Shown here piece by piece: positions 33,306 to 40,378 of a stretch of DNA of 40,378 bases (position 1 is its first letter; each line of letters opens with the position of its first letter). The translations under genes and the position numbers were made by a program. The stretch is from positions 1-40,378 of the forward strand of contig JAUCGD010000013.1 in assembly GCA_030377945.1 (NCBI GenBank), given 5' to 3'. Below the pieces are notes generated by a model. The model made no database searches. It saw only the letters and a program-made list of their open reading frames with translations, and was not told the origin of the DNA. This DNA comes from Desulfobacterales bacterium HSG17. GTDB taxonomy: Bacteria > Desulfobacterota > Desulfobacteria > Desulfobacterales > Desulfococcaceae.

Positions 33306-35048
33306 ATGACAAAAATATTAGCAATTGACGATAAAGAAGATAACCTGTTCACCATATCAGCAATGATTAAAAATGTTATTCCAGAATCGGAAATGTTCAC
33401 AGCATTATCAGGAAGGGAGGGCATTGAAAAAGCAAAAAAACTATCTCCAGATATCATTATACTTGATATACGGATGCCGGAAATGGACGGTTTTGAAGTC
33501 TGTAAAAGATTAAAAAAAGATGAAAAAACAAAACATATCTCAATCATTATGCTGACTGCTGCACACAGGGATTCCAAAAGCCGGATAAAAGCATTGGAGC
33601 TTGGTGCAGACGCATTTCTTACAAAACCCATTGACATGGCAGAAATAGCAGCGCAGATCAAGGTTGTCTTGAGAATGAGAAATGCGGAAAAACTATTAAG
33701 AAAAGAAAGAGATCTTCTCGAAGAACTGGTGGCCGAGAAAACAAGGTCTATTAAGCAGAACGAAAAGAGGTTGAAAAAGTCCAACCGGGCACTCAAGGCT
33801 TTAAGCAGATGCAATAAAGCAATAGTAAATTCAACAAATGAAGACGAATTACTTGAAGAAGCATGTCAAATACTTGTTGATGATGCTGGTTACAGGATGG
33901 CGTGGATCGGGTTTGCGCTGAATAATATGCAAAAATGTGTCAGACCCACAGCACAGGCAGGATTTGAAGAGGGATATCTTGATAATGTGAAGATAAACTG
34001 GGGGGATACTCTTGAAGGGTGCGGACCAACAGGTAAAGCTGTCAGTACAGGAAAACCGGTTATCAATAATAATACCCGGACAAATCCAGACTTCAAACCC
34101 TGGCAGGTTGAATCCCTCAGACGCGGTTATGCATCTTCTGCTGCCATTCCCTTGATAATAAACGACAGAACTGAAGGCGCAGTAAATATCTATGCTGAAG
34201 AACCTGATGCCTTTACTACTGAAGAAATCACCCTGCTGAAAGAACTGACAGATGACATTGCTCATGGTATATACATGCTCCGCATTCAAAAAGAAAAGAA
34301 AATGCTTGAGTATCATGTGCAGCAGGCACAGCGCAAAAAGGCCATCAGCACAATGGCCGGAGGGATAGCACATAATTTAAACAACATCCTTTTCCCCATC
34401 ATCGGGTACACGGAAATGGCACTTGAAGATGTACCTGAAGGCGGCGATGTTCATAAATATTTGAAAAATGTGCTGACAAATGCCATCCAGGCTAAAAAAC
34501 TTGGCTTGCAGATGTTGTATTTAAGCCATAATTGCAACTATGATGGGCAGCCTGTAAATGTAAAGATTCAGCAAACAATCAATGATACTCTGAAGATAAT
34601 AAAACCCATATTGCCGGGCAATATAAAGATAAAAACCAGCATCAATAAAGATTGCGGCCCTGTACTTGCAGATCCAGAGCAGATTTACCAGATCATCATG
34701 AATCTTTTTACAAATGCTTGTGATGCTCTGGAGGGAACAGGAGGAGAAATTGAGTTTATACTCACTGAAAACCAAATTTCATCTGATAGCTGGATAAAAC
34801 AATTAAAAAGAAAACCGAGAAATTATATTATGCTGACAATAAGTGATAACGGCTGCGGTATGGAGAAGGAAGTTCTTAACCGGATATTTGACCCCTATTT
34901 TACAACAAAAGAGATAGATAAGGGAAAGGGCCTGGGACTTTCAATGGTAAGGAGTATCGTAAGCAAGCATAACGGGTACATTTCACTAGACAGCAACCCT
35001 GGAAAGGGAACTGTAATGCAGGTTTATCTGCCGAGGTTTGATGGATAA
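33306..35048 (+). CDS. Sensor kinase REC-GAF-HisKA-HATPase
   Basis: A soluble kinase of 580 residues. The receiver (about 3-122) has D8/D9 and D54 in IILDIRMPEMDGFE. A short coiled coil (about 128-165) precedes a GAF domain (about 170-325; RMAWIGFALNN, GPTGKAVSTGKPVIN, SSAAIPLIINDRTEGAVNIYAEEPDAF). The kinase core has H356 in GGIAHNLNNILFPIIGY, where the usual text is HDFNNIL; the ATPase domain shows IIMNLFTNACDALE, SDNGCGM and GKGLGLSMV. There is no output domain, so phosphate must pass to another protein. The start ATG at 33306 has AAGAG upstream. Input could come through the receiver, or from a small ligand bound to the GAF domain. Confidence 0.92.
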   Translation: MTKILAIDDKEDNLFTISAMIKNVIPESEMFTALSGREGIEKAKKLSPDIIILDIRMPEMDGFEVCKRLKKDEKTKHISIIMLTAAHRDSKSRIKALELGADAFLTKPIDMAEIAAQIKVVLRMRNAEKLLRKERDLLEELVAEKTRSIKQNEKRLKKSNRALKALSRCNKAIVNSTNEDELLEEACQILVDDAGYRMAWIGFALNNMQKCVRPTAQAGFEEGYLDNVKINWGDTLEGCGPTGKAVSTGKPVINNNTRTNPDFKPWQVESLRRGYASSAAIPLIINDRTEGAVNIYAEEPDAFTTEEITLLKELTDDIAHGIYMLRIQKEKKMLEYHVQQAQRKKAISTMAGGIAHNLNNILFPIIGYTEMALEDVPEGGDVHKYLKNVLTNAIQAKKLGLQMLYLSHNCNYDGQPVNVKIQQTINDTLKIIKPILPGNIKIKTSINKDCGPVLADPEQIYQIIMNLFTNACDALEGTGGEIEFILTENQISSDSWIKQLKRKPRNYIMLTISDNGCGMEKEVLNRIFDPYFTTKEIDKGKGLGLSMVRSIVSKHNGYISLDSNPGKGTVMQVYLPRFDG

Positions 35049-35049
35049 T

Positions 35050-35079
35050 CCTGAATATAAGAACACTGTCCTCTTTTCA
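35050..35079. repeat. Second copy of the CCTGAATATAAG motif
   Basis: CCTGAATATAAGAACACTGTCC then TCTTTTCA, directly after the stop of the kinase gene. It aligns with the copy at 30259-30290 over about 29 positions with one inserted base and two or three differences. Unlike the first copy the right arm is not complementary, so the two share sequence rather than fold. Confidence 0.6.
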
Positions 35080-35152
35080 TGTAATATACCTATCATTCTT
35101 CAGTTAACACAACGAACAATGAAAATATTCTGATCAACCGAGGCAGAAAACA

Positions 35153-37093
35153 ATGACAGCAGCTTATACCATTATATTGATTATAACAGCTCTCCTTACA
35201 GTTAACATTGTTAAGAGCAGGAAAAATGAAAAGAAATACCGTGAAACCGAAGAACGCCTTCGGGCCATAATAAACTATGCCCCAGTCATTCTATGGGAAA
35301 TGGATCAGGATGGAATCTATACATTTTGTGAGGGAAAAGGTTTGGAAATTCTGGGATCAGTTCAGAACGGTGCACTAGGAAGATCCCTCTATGATATTTA
35401 TGCAGACAATGAAAAAATCCTTACTGATGGTCAACGTGCCTTGAGAGGGGAAACATTTTCAAGTTATCACAAGGTCAATAGATTTACCTTTGAGACTCAC
35501 TATATTCCACTGAAAAGCAATAACGGTAACGTTTCCGGCGCAATGGGTATTTCATTTGATGTGACTGAAAGCAGAAATGTACAAAAAGAACATTCGCTTC
35601 TTTCAAAGGCTGTTGAACAGACAGCGGAAAGTATTATAATAACAAAGAAAAACGGATTGATCACATATATAAATCCCATCTTTGAAAAAATCAGCGGGTT
35701 TACCCTGGAAGAAATAAAAGACCGGAATTTCCGGATTTTTAAAACCAATGAACATGATGAGTCCTTTTACAGGGGGATGTGGGATACAATTTCAAGGGGA
35801 AAAGTCTGGTCAGGACATAATATAAACAGGATGAAAAACGGGGAACTTCGTGAATTTGAAACCACCATTTCACCTATTATCAATTCTGCCGGAGAGATTG
35901 TTAACTTTGTCTCAGTGAATCGTGATGTTACCCTGGAGATTGCCATGAAGAACAAGCTTCGTCACTCTCAAAAAATGGAAGCAATAGGCACTCTTGCAGG
36001 CGGTATTGCTCATGATTTCAACAATATACTCTCGCCTATAATGGGATTCACAGAACTGATTCTCCTTGAAATCGAAAATGACACCCTGATATACGGCAAC
36101 CTGTCAAAAGTACTCAAAGCTGCTGAACGGGCAAAAGAGCTGGTAAGGCAGATATTAACATTCTGCCGGGGAGGAGGCAAACAGGAGCTTAAACCTGTCT
36201 GCGTAAAGCCTGTTGCAGAAGAGGTTCTCAAGCTGCTCAGGGCATCCCTGCCATCCACAATAGAAATACGTCAAAACATCCGATCTGATTTGAATGTTAT
36301 GTCGGAATCCACACAAATACACCAGATAATAATGAATCTATGCACCAATGCAGCCCATGCCATGCGTAAGGCCGGCGGTATTCTGGAAATCCGGCTGGAA
36401 GAAGTTGAACTTGGCACCGATTACACAGACCGGCAGATTGATATGAAACCCGGCTATTATCTCAGGCTGACGGTAAGTGACACAGGAAAAGGCATATTGC
36501 CTGATGTTAAAGAACGTATATTTGAACCCTTTTTTACGACCAAAGACAAGGGCGAAGGAACAGGTATGGGGCTTTCTGTTGTTCATGGCATAGTAAAAGG
36601 ATATGGCGGCACCATAACTGTATACAGCGAACCTGGAAAAGGTTCGACATTCAATGTGTTCCTCCCGGTAATAAATAATGCAGACAGTTCGGTTAACAGC
36701 CGAGAAAGATTAATTATGAACGGAAACGAACGTATTCTTTTTGTTGACGATGAAGAGTATCAGGTTGACATGTGCAAACAGATGCTTGAGCATCTGGGGT
36801 ACAATGTAGCAGTTACGACAAGCAGTTTGAAAGCATTGTCTTTGTTCGGTAAAAATCCTGATGATTTTGATTTAGTCATGACCGATATGACAATGCCGAA
36901 TATGACAGGTGATATACTTGCTAAAAAAATCATGTCCTTGCGACCTGATATCCCGATTATTCTCTGCACCGGCTACAATGAACAGATTTCAAAAGAAAAA
37001 GCCAAATCGCTGGGAATTAGGGGGTTTGTCATGAAACCGGTTGTAATGAAAGAGATGGCAGGGATAGTACGCAACTTACTTGACGGAATTTAA
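35153..37093 (+). CDS. Hybrid sensor kinase PAS-PAS-HisKA-HATPase-REC
   Basis: A 646-residue kinase tethered by one N-terminal membrane segment (about residues 4-22). Two PAS domains follow (about 36-145, AIINYAPVILWEMDQDGIYTF; and 150-265, with PIFEKISGFTLEEIKDRNFRIF, a classic PAS core, and PAC-like VSVNRDVT). H287 is in GGIAHDFNNILSPIMGF; the ATPase domain carries IIMNLCTNAAHAM, SDTGKGI and GEGTGMGLSVVHGI. The C-terminal receiver has D578 in MTDMTMPNMTG. In domain order and text it closely resembles the kinase at 11892. The ATG at 35153 has GAGG upstream. The receiver could pass phosphate to a histidine phosphotransfer protein elsewhere. Confidence 0.92.
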   Translation: MTAAYTIILIITALLTVNIVKSRKNEKKYRETEERLRAIINYAPVILWEMDQDGIYTFCEGKGLEILGSVQNGALGRSLYDIYADNEKILTDGQRALRGETFSSYHKVNRFTFETHYIPLKSNNGNVSGAMGISFDVTESRNVQKEHSLLSKAVEQTAESIIITKKNGLITYINPIFEKISGFTLEEIKDRNFRIFKTNEHDESFYRGMWDTISRGKVWSGHNINRMKNGELREFETTISPIINSAGEIVNFVSVNRDVTLEIAMKNKLRHSQKMEAIGTLAGGIAHDFNNILSPIMGFTELILLEIENDTLIYGNLSKVLKAAERAKELVRQILTFCRGGGKQELKPVCVKPVAEEVLKLLRASLPSTIEIRQNIRSDLNVMSESTQIHQIIMNLCTNAAHAMRKAGGILEIRLEEVELGTDYTDRQIDMKPGYYLRLTVSDTGKGILPDVKERIFEPFFTTKDKGEGTGMGLSVVHGIVKGYGGTITVYSEPGKGSTFNVFLPVINNADSSVNSRERLIMNGNERILFVDDEEYQVDMCKQMLEHLGYNVAVTTSSLKALSLFGKNPDDFDLVMTDMTMPNMTGDILAKKIMSLRPDIPIILCTGYNEQISKEKAKSLGIRGFVMKPVVMKEMAGIVRNLLDGI

Positions 37094-37176
37094 ACTGAGT
37101 TTCTGCCGGATGAACAAAGAGCGTGGGGCAACCTGCAACCTTAAAAATGAGCAAAACAAGTATTTCAAGTTTCATA

Positions 37177-37205
37177 TTGACCCGTTTTTACAAAATATGT
37201 ATAAA
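37177..37205 (+). promoter_or_regulatory. Sigma70-type promoter of a binding-protein and kinase unit
   Basis: TTGACC (37177-37182) and TATAAA (37200-37205) with 17 bases between them give a strong sigma70-like promoter, about 20 bp before the GGGAGG ribosome site of the gene at 37234. It suggests the binding-protein gene and the kinase and second binding-protein gene that follow it form a transcription unit separate from the kinase genes upstream. Confidence 0.7.
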
Positions 37206-37233
37206 ATTCAAGAAAAATGGGAGGATGTAAATT

Positions 37234-37953
37234 ATGAAACTAAATATAATAATAAAAATGTTTTGCATTACAGCTTCTTGCATTGTCCTTTTACATCAAT
37301 TAAACCTGCCGGCCTATGCAGATCCGATTAAACTGGCCACCCAGAGGGAAGGACACAGACTGTCTGCTGAAAGCGCACCCTTTGTCAAGTGCGCAATGAA
37401 TATGATTAACCAGCCTTATCTGATAGACAAGATACCGTGGGAGCGTGCTCAAAAAGATACCGAAGATGGAATAAATGATGGTTTTTTTATAGCAACAAAA
37501 AATAAAAAGCGAGATAGTTATGCTGTTTTTGCCGAACCTATATACACTATCAGATGGCTATATATAGTAAATAAAGATTCGGGTATTGCACCTGGAAATA
37601 CGGATTTTAATACCAGGTTGTTTTGTGCAGATATAGGCAGTGCCAGGTATAAGTGGCTTGATGCTAAATATAGCAAAGGTGAAATATCCAATGAAATTAC
37701 AGCAGTGGATCTGCCTGAGCAGATGCTGAAAATGCTGAAGGCAAATCGGATTGATGTTGCTGTAATAAATGCCCACGGTTTTGATACAGCATTGAAAAAA
37801 CTATCACTTCCTCCTGATACATTTAAAACTTTTCTTATGCGTGAAATACCTGCCGGCATTTATTTTAATAAAAAGTTTTTGAATAATACTCCCGATTTTA
37901 TTGAAAAGTTTAATAATGCACTGAAACGATGCAAAAAAATGAAACAACAATGA
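37234..37953 (+). CDS. Periplasmic substrate-binding-like protein (SBP_bac_3 type)
   Basis: A 239-residue secreted protein. A signal peptide ends around LNLPAYA, before DPIKLAT. The mature chain looks like a small type II periplasmic binding protein: PFVKCAMNMI, IPWERAQKDTEDGINDGFFIATKNKKRDSYAVFAEPIY (the position where family members list the current-state and ERxxxxxFxxPY text), DLPEQMLKMLKANRIDVAVIN, and a final amphipathic helix FIEKFNNALKRC. No permease or ATPase is nearby. The gene stands 48 bp before a membrane kinase gene, so it may bind a ligand for that kinase; related folded domains are fused to kinases in BvgS-like sensors. Start ATG at 37234 follows GGGAGG. Confidence 0.7.
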   Translation: MKLNIIIKMFCITASCIVLLHQLNLPAYADPIKLATQREGHRLSAESAPFVKCAMNMINQPYLIDKIPWERAQKDTEDGINDGFFIATKNKKRDSYAVFAEPIYTIRWLYIVNKDSGIAPGNTDFNTRLFCADIGSARYKWLDAKYSKGEISNEITAVDLPEQMLKMLKANRIDVAVINAHGFDTALKKLSLPPDTFKTFLMREIPAGIYFNKKFLNNTPDFIEKFNNALKRCKKMKQQ

Positions 37954-38001
37954 TTTTTAACAATTCAGAACTTATCGTTGATTTATGCGGATGAGGGAAG
38001 C

Positions 38002-39834
38002 ATGTATAAAAGTATCAGACGGGATTTAAGTGCCGGAATAGGAGTAGCTGTATTATGTGTATGCCTCACAACAGGTGCAATATACTATTTCTTCACTATG
38101 AAGATGGTTGAACGTGATTTCAATGAATACATAACCCACCAGACTAAAAGCATTGCAGATATGTTCACCATTCAACTCTGGCTATTTGATCTGAACAATA
38201 TACGGAAACTTGGCAAACTTCTTTTGAACTCTCCACAGATAACAGGCATTATTCTTAAAGATTTTAGTCAGATAATTATTTTAAATGAAGGTTTAACCGA
38301 TGAAAAAGCAGGCGTAAAGGTTGACCAGAATCTTTTTCACAAAAATTCAAGGCAGGTCGGTAAAGTAGAAATTTATTTTTCCAACACCCCGTGGCAGCAG
38401 CACAAAACAAACATTTTATATATGGGGGGCATTATTGTAACAGGCGCCATAGCTACTCTTTGCCTGCTTATTAACATTCTGATCAATAAATATCTTTCTT
38501 ACCCGCTGGAAAAACTACGTGTGGATATAGCATCTTTTTCTGCCGGGCAGTTTGAAGTTTCGGGCCTTTCCAATCAAAGAATTGAAATTCAGACTATTAT
38601 AGACTCCTTTAATGAACTTGCCCGTAAAATTGAATTAAGAGATAAAGAAATTTCAAACAAGACTATTTCCCTGGAAAAAGAGATACAGGCAAGAAAAAAA
38701 ACCGAAAAATTTTTAAAGGAGAGTGAAAAAAAATATCAGGGCCTTTACGAAAATGCTCCTGATATATTCGTAACAGTAGAAACCGGCACAGCAAAGATTA
38801 TAAATTGTAATCGAACAATGGTTGATCAATTGGGATATTCAAAGTCAGAAATCATCGGCAGGCCGGTTTTCGACATGCTCACACCCGGCAGTGTAAAACT
38901 CGCTAAGAAAAAAATATTTCCGTTAATAATGAAGTCGGCTGCAATTACAGGGGAAGAATTACAGGTGCTGAAAAAAGACGGCAGCACAATTGATGTAAGC
39001 CTTAATGTTTCGACTGTAAGCGATGAAAATGAGAATATAATAGAAAAAAGGTTTATCTGGCGTAATATCACAGAAATTAAAAAGCTCGAATCACAACTGC
39101 AGCATAATCAAAGACTGGAATCTATCGGTACTCTTGCCGGGGGGGTTGCACATGAGATAAACAACCCGATCAACGGTATTATGAATTACGCTCAACTGAT
39201 TAAAGACCGCCTGGATCCTGAAAACCAACTTTCCGAATTTGCAGGTGAGATTATTTTGGAAACTGATCGGGTTGCTGAAATTGTTATGAACCTGCTTACA
39301 TTTGCAAGTCACGATAAACAAGAACACAGCAAAGCACGCATTCATGACATAGTTGAAGCAACGCTCTCTTTGATTCGTACGCTTGTCCGCCATGACCATA
39401 TTACACTGGAAGTTGATGTACCCGATGATCTGCCGGAAGTAGAATGCAGAAGTGAACAAATCCGGCAGGTATTAATGAATCTGCTGACCAACGCAAGAGA
39501 TGCTCTTAACGAACGATACAAACAATACCATGAAGATAAAATTATCAGGGTGTTTTCACGGTATTTAAATATAGATGGGAAGAGATGGATAAGAACTACT
39601 GTGGAAGATCATGGCCACGGTTTAAACCCTGAAATACAGGAACGAATATTCGACCCGTTCATTACCACCAAACCCAGGGAACACGGAACCGGCTTGGGCC
39701 TTTCAATAAGCTACGGCATAGTTCATGAACATCATGGGAAACTGCATGTGGAAAGCGAGGCCGATCGTTTTACACGATTCCATCTGGATCTGCCGGTAAA
39801 CAACGGCTGGGAATTAGAGAAAAAAGATATATAA
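38002..39834 (+). CDS. Membrane histidine kinase, sensor-HAMP-PAS-HisKA-HATPase
   Basis: A 610-residue kinase. TM1 (about 10-29) and TM2 (about 142-163) bracket a short periplasmic region of about 110 residues (FNEYITHQTKSIADMFTIQLWLFDLNNI onwards), then HAMP, a coiled coil and a PAS domain (about 240-355; YENAPDIFVTVETGTAKIINCN). H384 is in GGVAHEINNPINGIMNYAQLI; the ATPase domain has VLMNLLTNARDALNE, EDHGHGL and [12 protein letters not shown]. There is no receiver. I choose ATG at 38002 with GAGGG 4-5 bases upstream; a TTG at 37978 opens the same frame. Two periplasmic binding-protein-like genes flank it, at 37234 and 39844. Confidence 0.9.
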   Translation: MYKSIRRDLSAGIGVAVLCVCLTTGAIYYFFTMKMVERDFNEYITHQTKSIADMFTIQLWLFDLNNIRKLGKLLLNSPQITGIILKDFSQIIILNEGLTDEKAGVKVDQNLFHKNSRQVGKVEIYFSNTPWQQHKTNILYMGGIIVTGAIATLCLLINILINKYLSYPLEKLRVDIASFSAGQFEVSGLSNQRIEIQTIIDSFNELARKIELRDKEISNKTISLEKEIQARKKTEKFLKESEKKYQGLYENAPDIFVTVETGTAKIINCNRTMVDQLGYSKSEIIGRPVFDMLTPGSVKLAKKKIFPLIMKSAAITGEELQVLKKDGSTIDVSLNVSTVSDENENIIEKRFIWRNITEIKKLESQLQHNQRLESIGTLAGGVAHEINNPINGIMNYAQLIKDRLDPENQLSEFAGEIILETDRVAEIVMNLLTFASHDKQEHSKARIHDIVEATLSLIRTLVRHDHITLEVDVPDDLPEVECRSEQIRQVLMNLLTNARDALNERYKQYHEDKIIRVFSRYLNIDGKRWIRTTVEDHGHGLNPEIQERIFDPFITTKPREHGTGLGLSISYGIVHEHHGKLHVESEADRFTRFHLDLPVNNGWELEKKDI

Positions 39835-39843
39835 AGGTTTCAT

Positions 39844-40197
39844 ATGTTCAAACAGAAATTCAATATAACCATCACAGCCAAGATTATAGTATTTTTAATA
39901 ATCGGTTTTTCCATAATGCTTTATCCGGTAAAGGGCATTGCACTTGAAAATGATGAAATTGTTGTAGCCGGCGTATTGGCATACTGGCCTCCACAGTATT
40001 TATCAGATAAAGTAGACGGAAAACCTTCCGGATTTGCAGTTGATATAATGAATGAGGTTGCAAGAATCGGTCGTTTTAAAGTAACTTCAGGGATCCTGAC
40101 ATGGGCGTATTTTCGTTTGCAACTCTGGGGCTTTAAAAATAAGACGGAGGTCTGTTCCAGGATAAACGCATTCCTCTTGACTCATTATCTCGCATAA
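39844..40197 (+). pseudogene. Truncated periplasmic binding-protein gene
   Basis: The frame begins with an intact signal peptide (IIVFLIIGFSIMLYP...GIALEN) and the start of a type II binding protein (VAGVLAYWPPQYLSD, GKPSGFAVDIMNEVARIGRFKV), then loses family likeness around residue 80 and ends at 117 with nothing that fits. The break, near 40085-40090, coincides with the end of a minus-strand reading frame that looks like a transposase (stop at 40087). So a mobile element has probably inserted here and cut the gene; the remaining C-terminal part, if it exists, lies beyond the window. Start ATG at 39844 follows AAAGG. A related complete protein may have carried a kinase or cyclase domain after the sensor; this cannot be told. 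Confidence 0.65.
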
Positions 40198-40378
40198 AGT
40201 TTTAAGGGCATTATTTGATCTTTTATTTGCCATTGTATAAAACTGTACGATTAAATATTTATTTTCTTCATCAGGTATTATATCTGCCGGTGTTTGAAAA
40301 ACAGCTTTAAGGAATGATCGGCCTTCATCTTCTTTACGAGCAAGTACTGGAGGAACAAGTAAATCAAAAAGAGTTGTT
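40087..40378 (-). CDS. Probable transposase, C-terminal 97 residues (partial)
   Basis: An open frame on the minus strand enters from the right edge and ends at 40087. It reads DLLVPPVLARKEDEGRSFLK, then DIIPDEENKYLIVQFYTMAN, NALKTLCEIMSQEECVYPGT, DLRLIFKAPEL. This looks like the C-terminus of a transposase-type protein with a DLRL(I/V)F ending, which I recall in insertion-element proteins of anaerobes, but I cannot assign the IS family from this piece. Its position, exactly where the binding-protein frame at 39844 breaks, supports a mobile element. The N-terminal part and any terminal repeat are outside the window. Confidence 0.5.
   Translation of the reverse strand, partial: TTLFDLLVPPVLARKEDEGRSFLKAVFQTPADIIPDEENKYLIVQFYTMANKRSNNALKTLCEIMSQEECVYPGTDLRLIFKAPELQTKIRPCQDP

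Noticed and set aside
37080..37331. 83-codon frame running over the start of the binding-protein gene
   Set aside because: It overlaps the strong promoter and the ribosome site of the gene at 37234 and its translation shows nothing known.

Overview
The window looks like a chromosomal segment of a signalling-rich, moderately AT-rich Gram-negative bacterium, most plausibly a sulfate-reducing Desulfobacterota (Desulfobacterales-like). This is an inference from gene style (many GGIAHDFNNIL-type kinases, LIV-type binding proteins next to hybrid kinases, palindromic dispersed repeats) and not from a marker gene; no rRNA or tRNA was seen.

Layout. 100-4085 (+): LIV branched-chain amino acid ABC transporter livH-livM-[Uma2 nuclease-fold gene]-livG-livF, without a binding-protein gene in the window. 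4101-4755 (-): a PIN/ribbon-helix-helix toxin-antitoxin pair. 5022-11700 (-): a tripartite RND efflux system (outer membrane factor, pump, periplasmic adaptor) behind a TetR regulator; matching inverted-repeat operators sit in front of tetR and in front of the adaptor gene. 11892-19422: a sensory block with a REC-kinase-REC protein, a membrane-anchored LIV-type binding protein, a 1150-residue hybrid kinase carrying a complete phosphorelay, and a convergent lipoprotein paralogue of the binding protein.

19561-24493 (+): a tryptophan operon, trpE-G-D-C-F, preceded by an unlisted 28-residue leader peptide with the run WWWYWYY and two tandem terminator hairpins, which together read as an attenuator. 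trpB and trpA do not follow. Instead come accessory genes (24523-28573): a DUF350 membrane protein, a membrane-anchored transglutaminase-like protein, a SEC-C/TPR protein, an Fe-S protein related to epoxyqueuosine reductase and a pRiA4b ORF-3-like protein, punctuated by a 280-bp nested palindrome and a 164-bp MITE-like element with apparent 8-bp target duplications.

28863-40197 (+): a second sensory block with an NtrC-type sigma54 activator, a good sigma54 promoter, a CheY-like receiver, a helical-bimodular-type chemoreceptor, three histidine kinases and two small periplasmic binding-protein-like genes. The last of these is cut short about 80 codons in, where the C-terminal end of a probable transposase enters from the right edge on the minus strand.

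Taken together the window holds amino acid uptake, tryptophan synthesis under translational attenuation, TetR-controlled efflux and two dense clusters in which periplasmic binding proteins alternate with histidine kinases. Where a stronger Shine-Dalgarno-supported start lies inside the longest open frame, I give the internal start.
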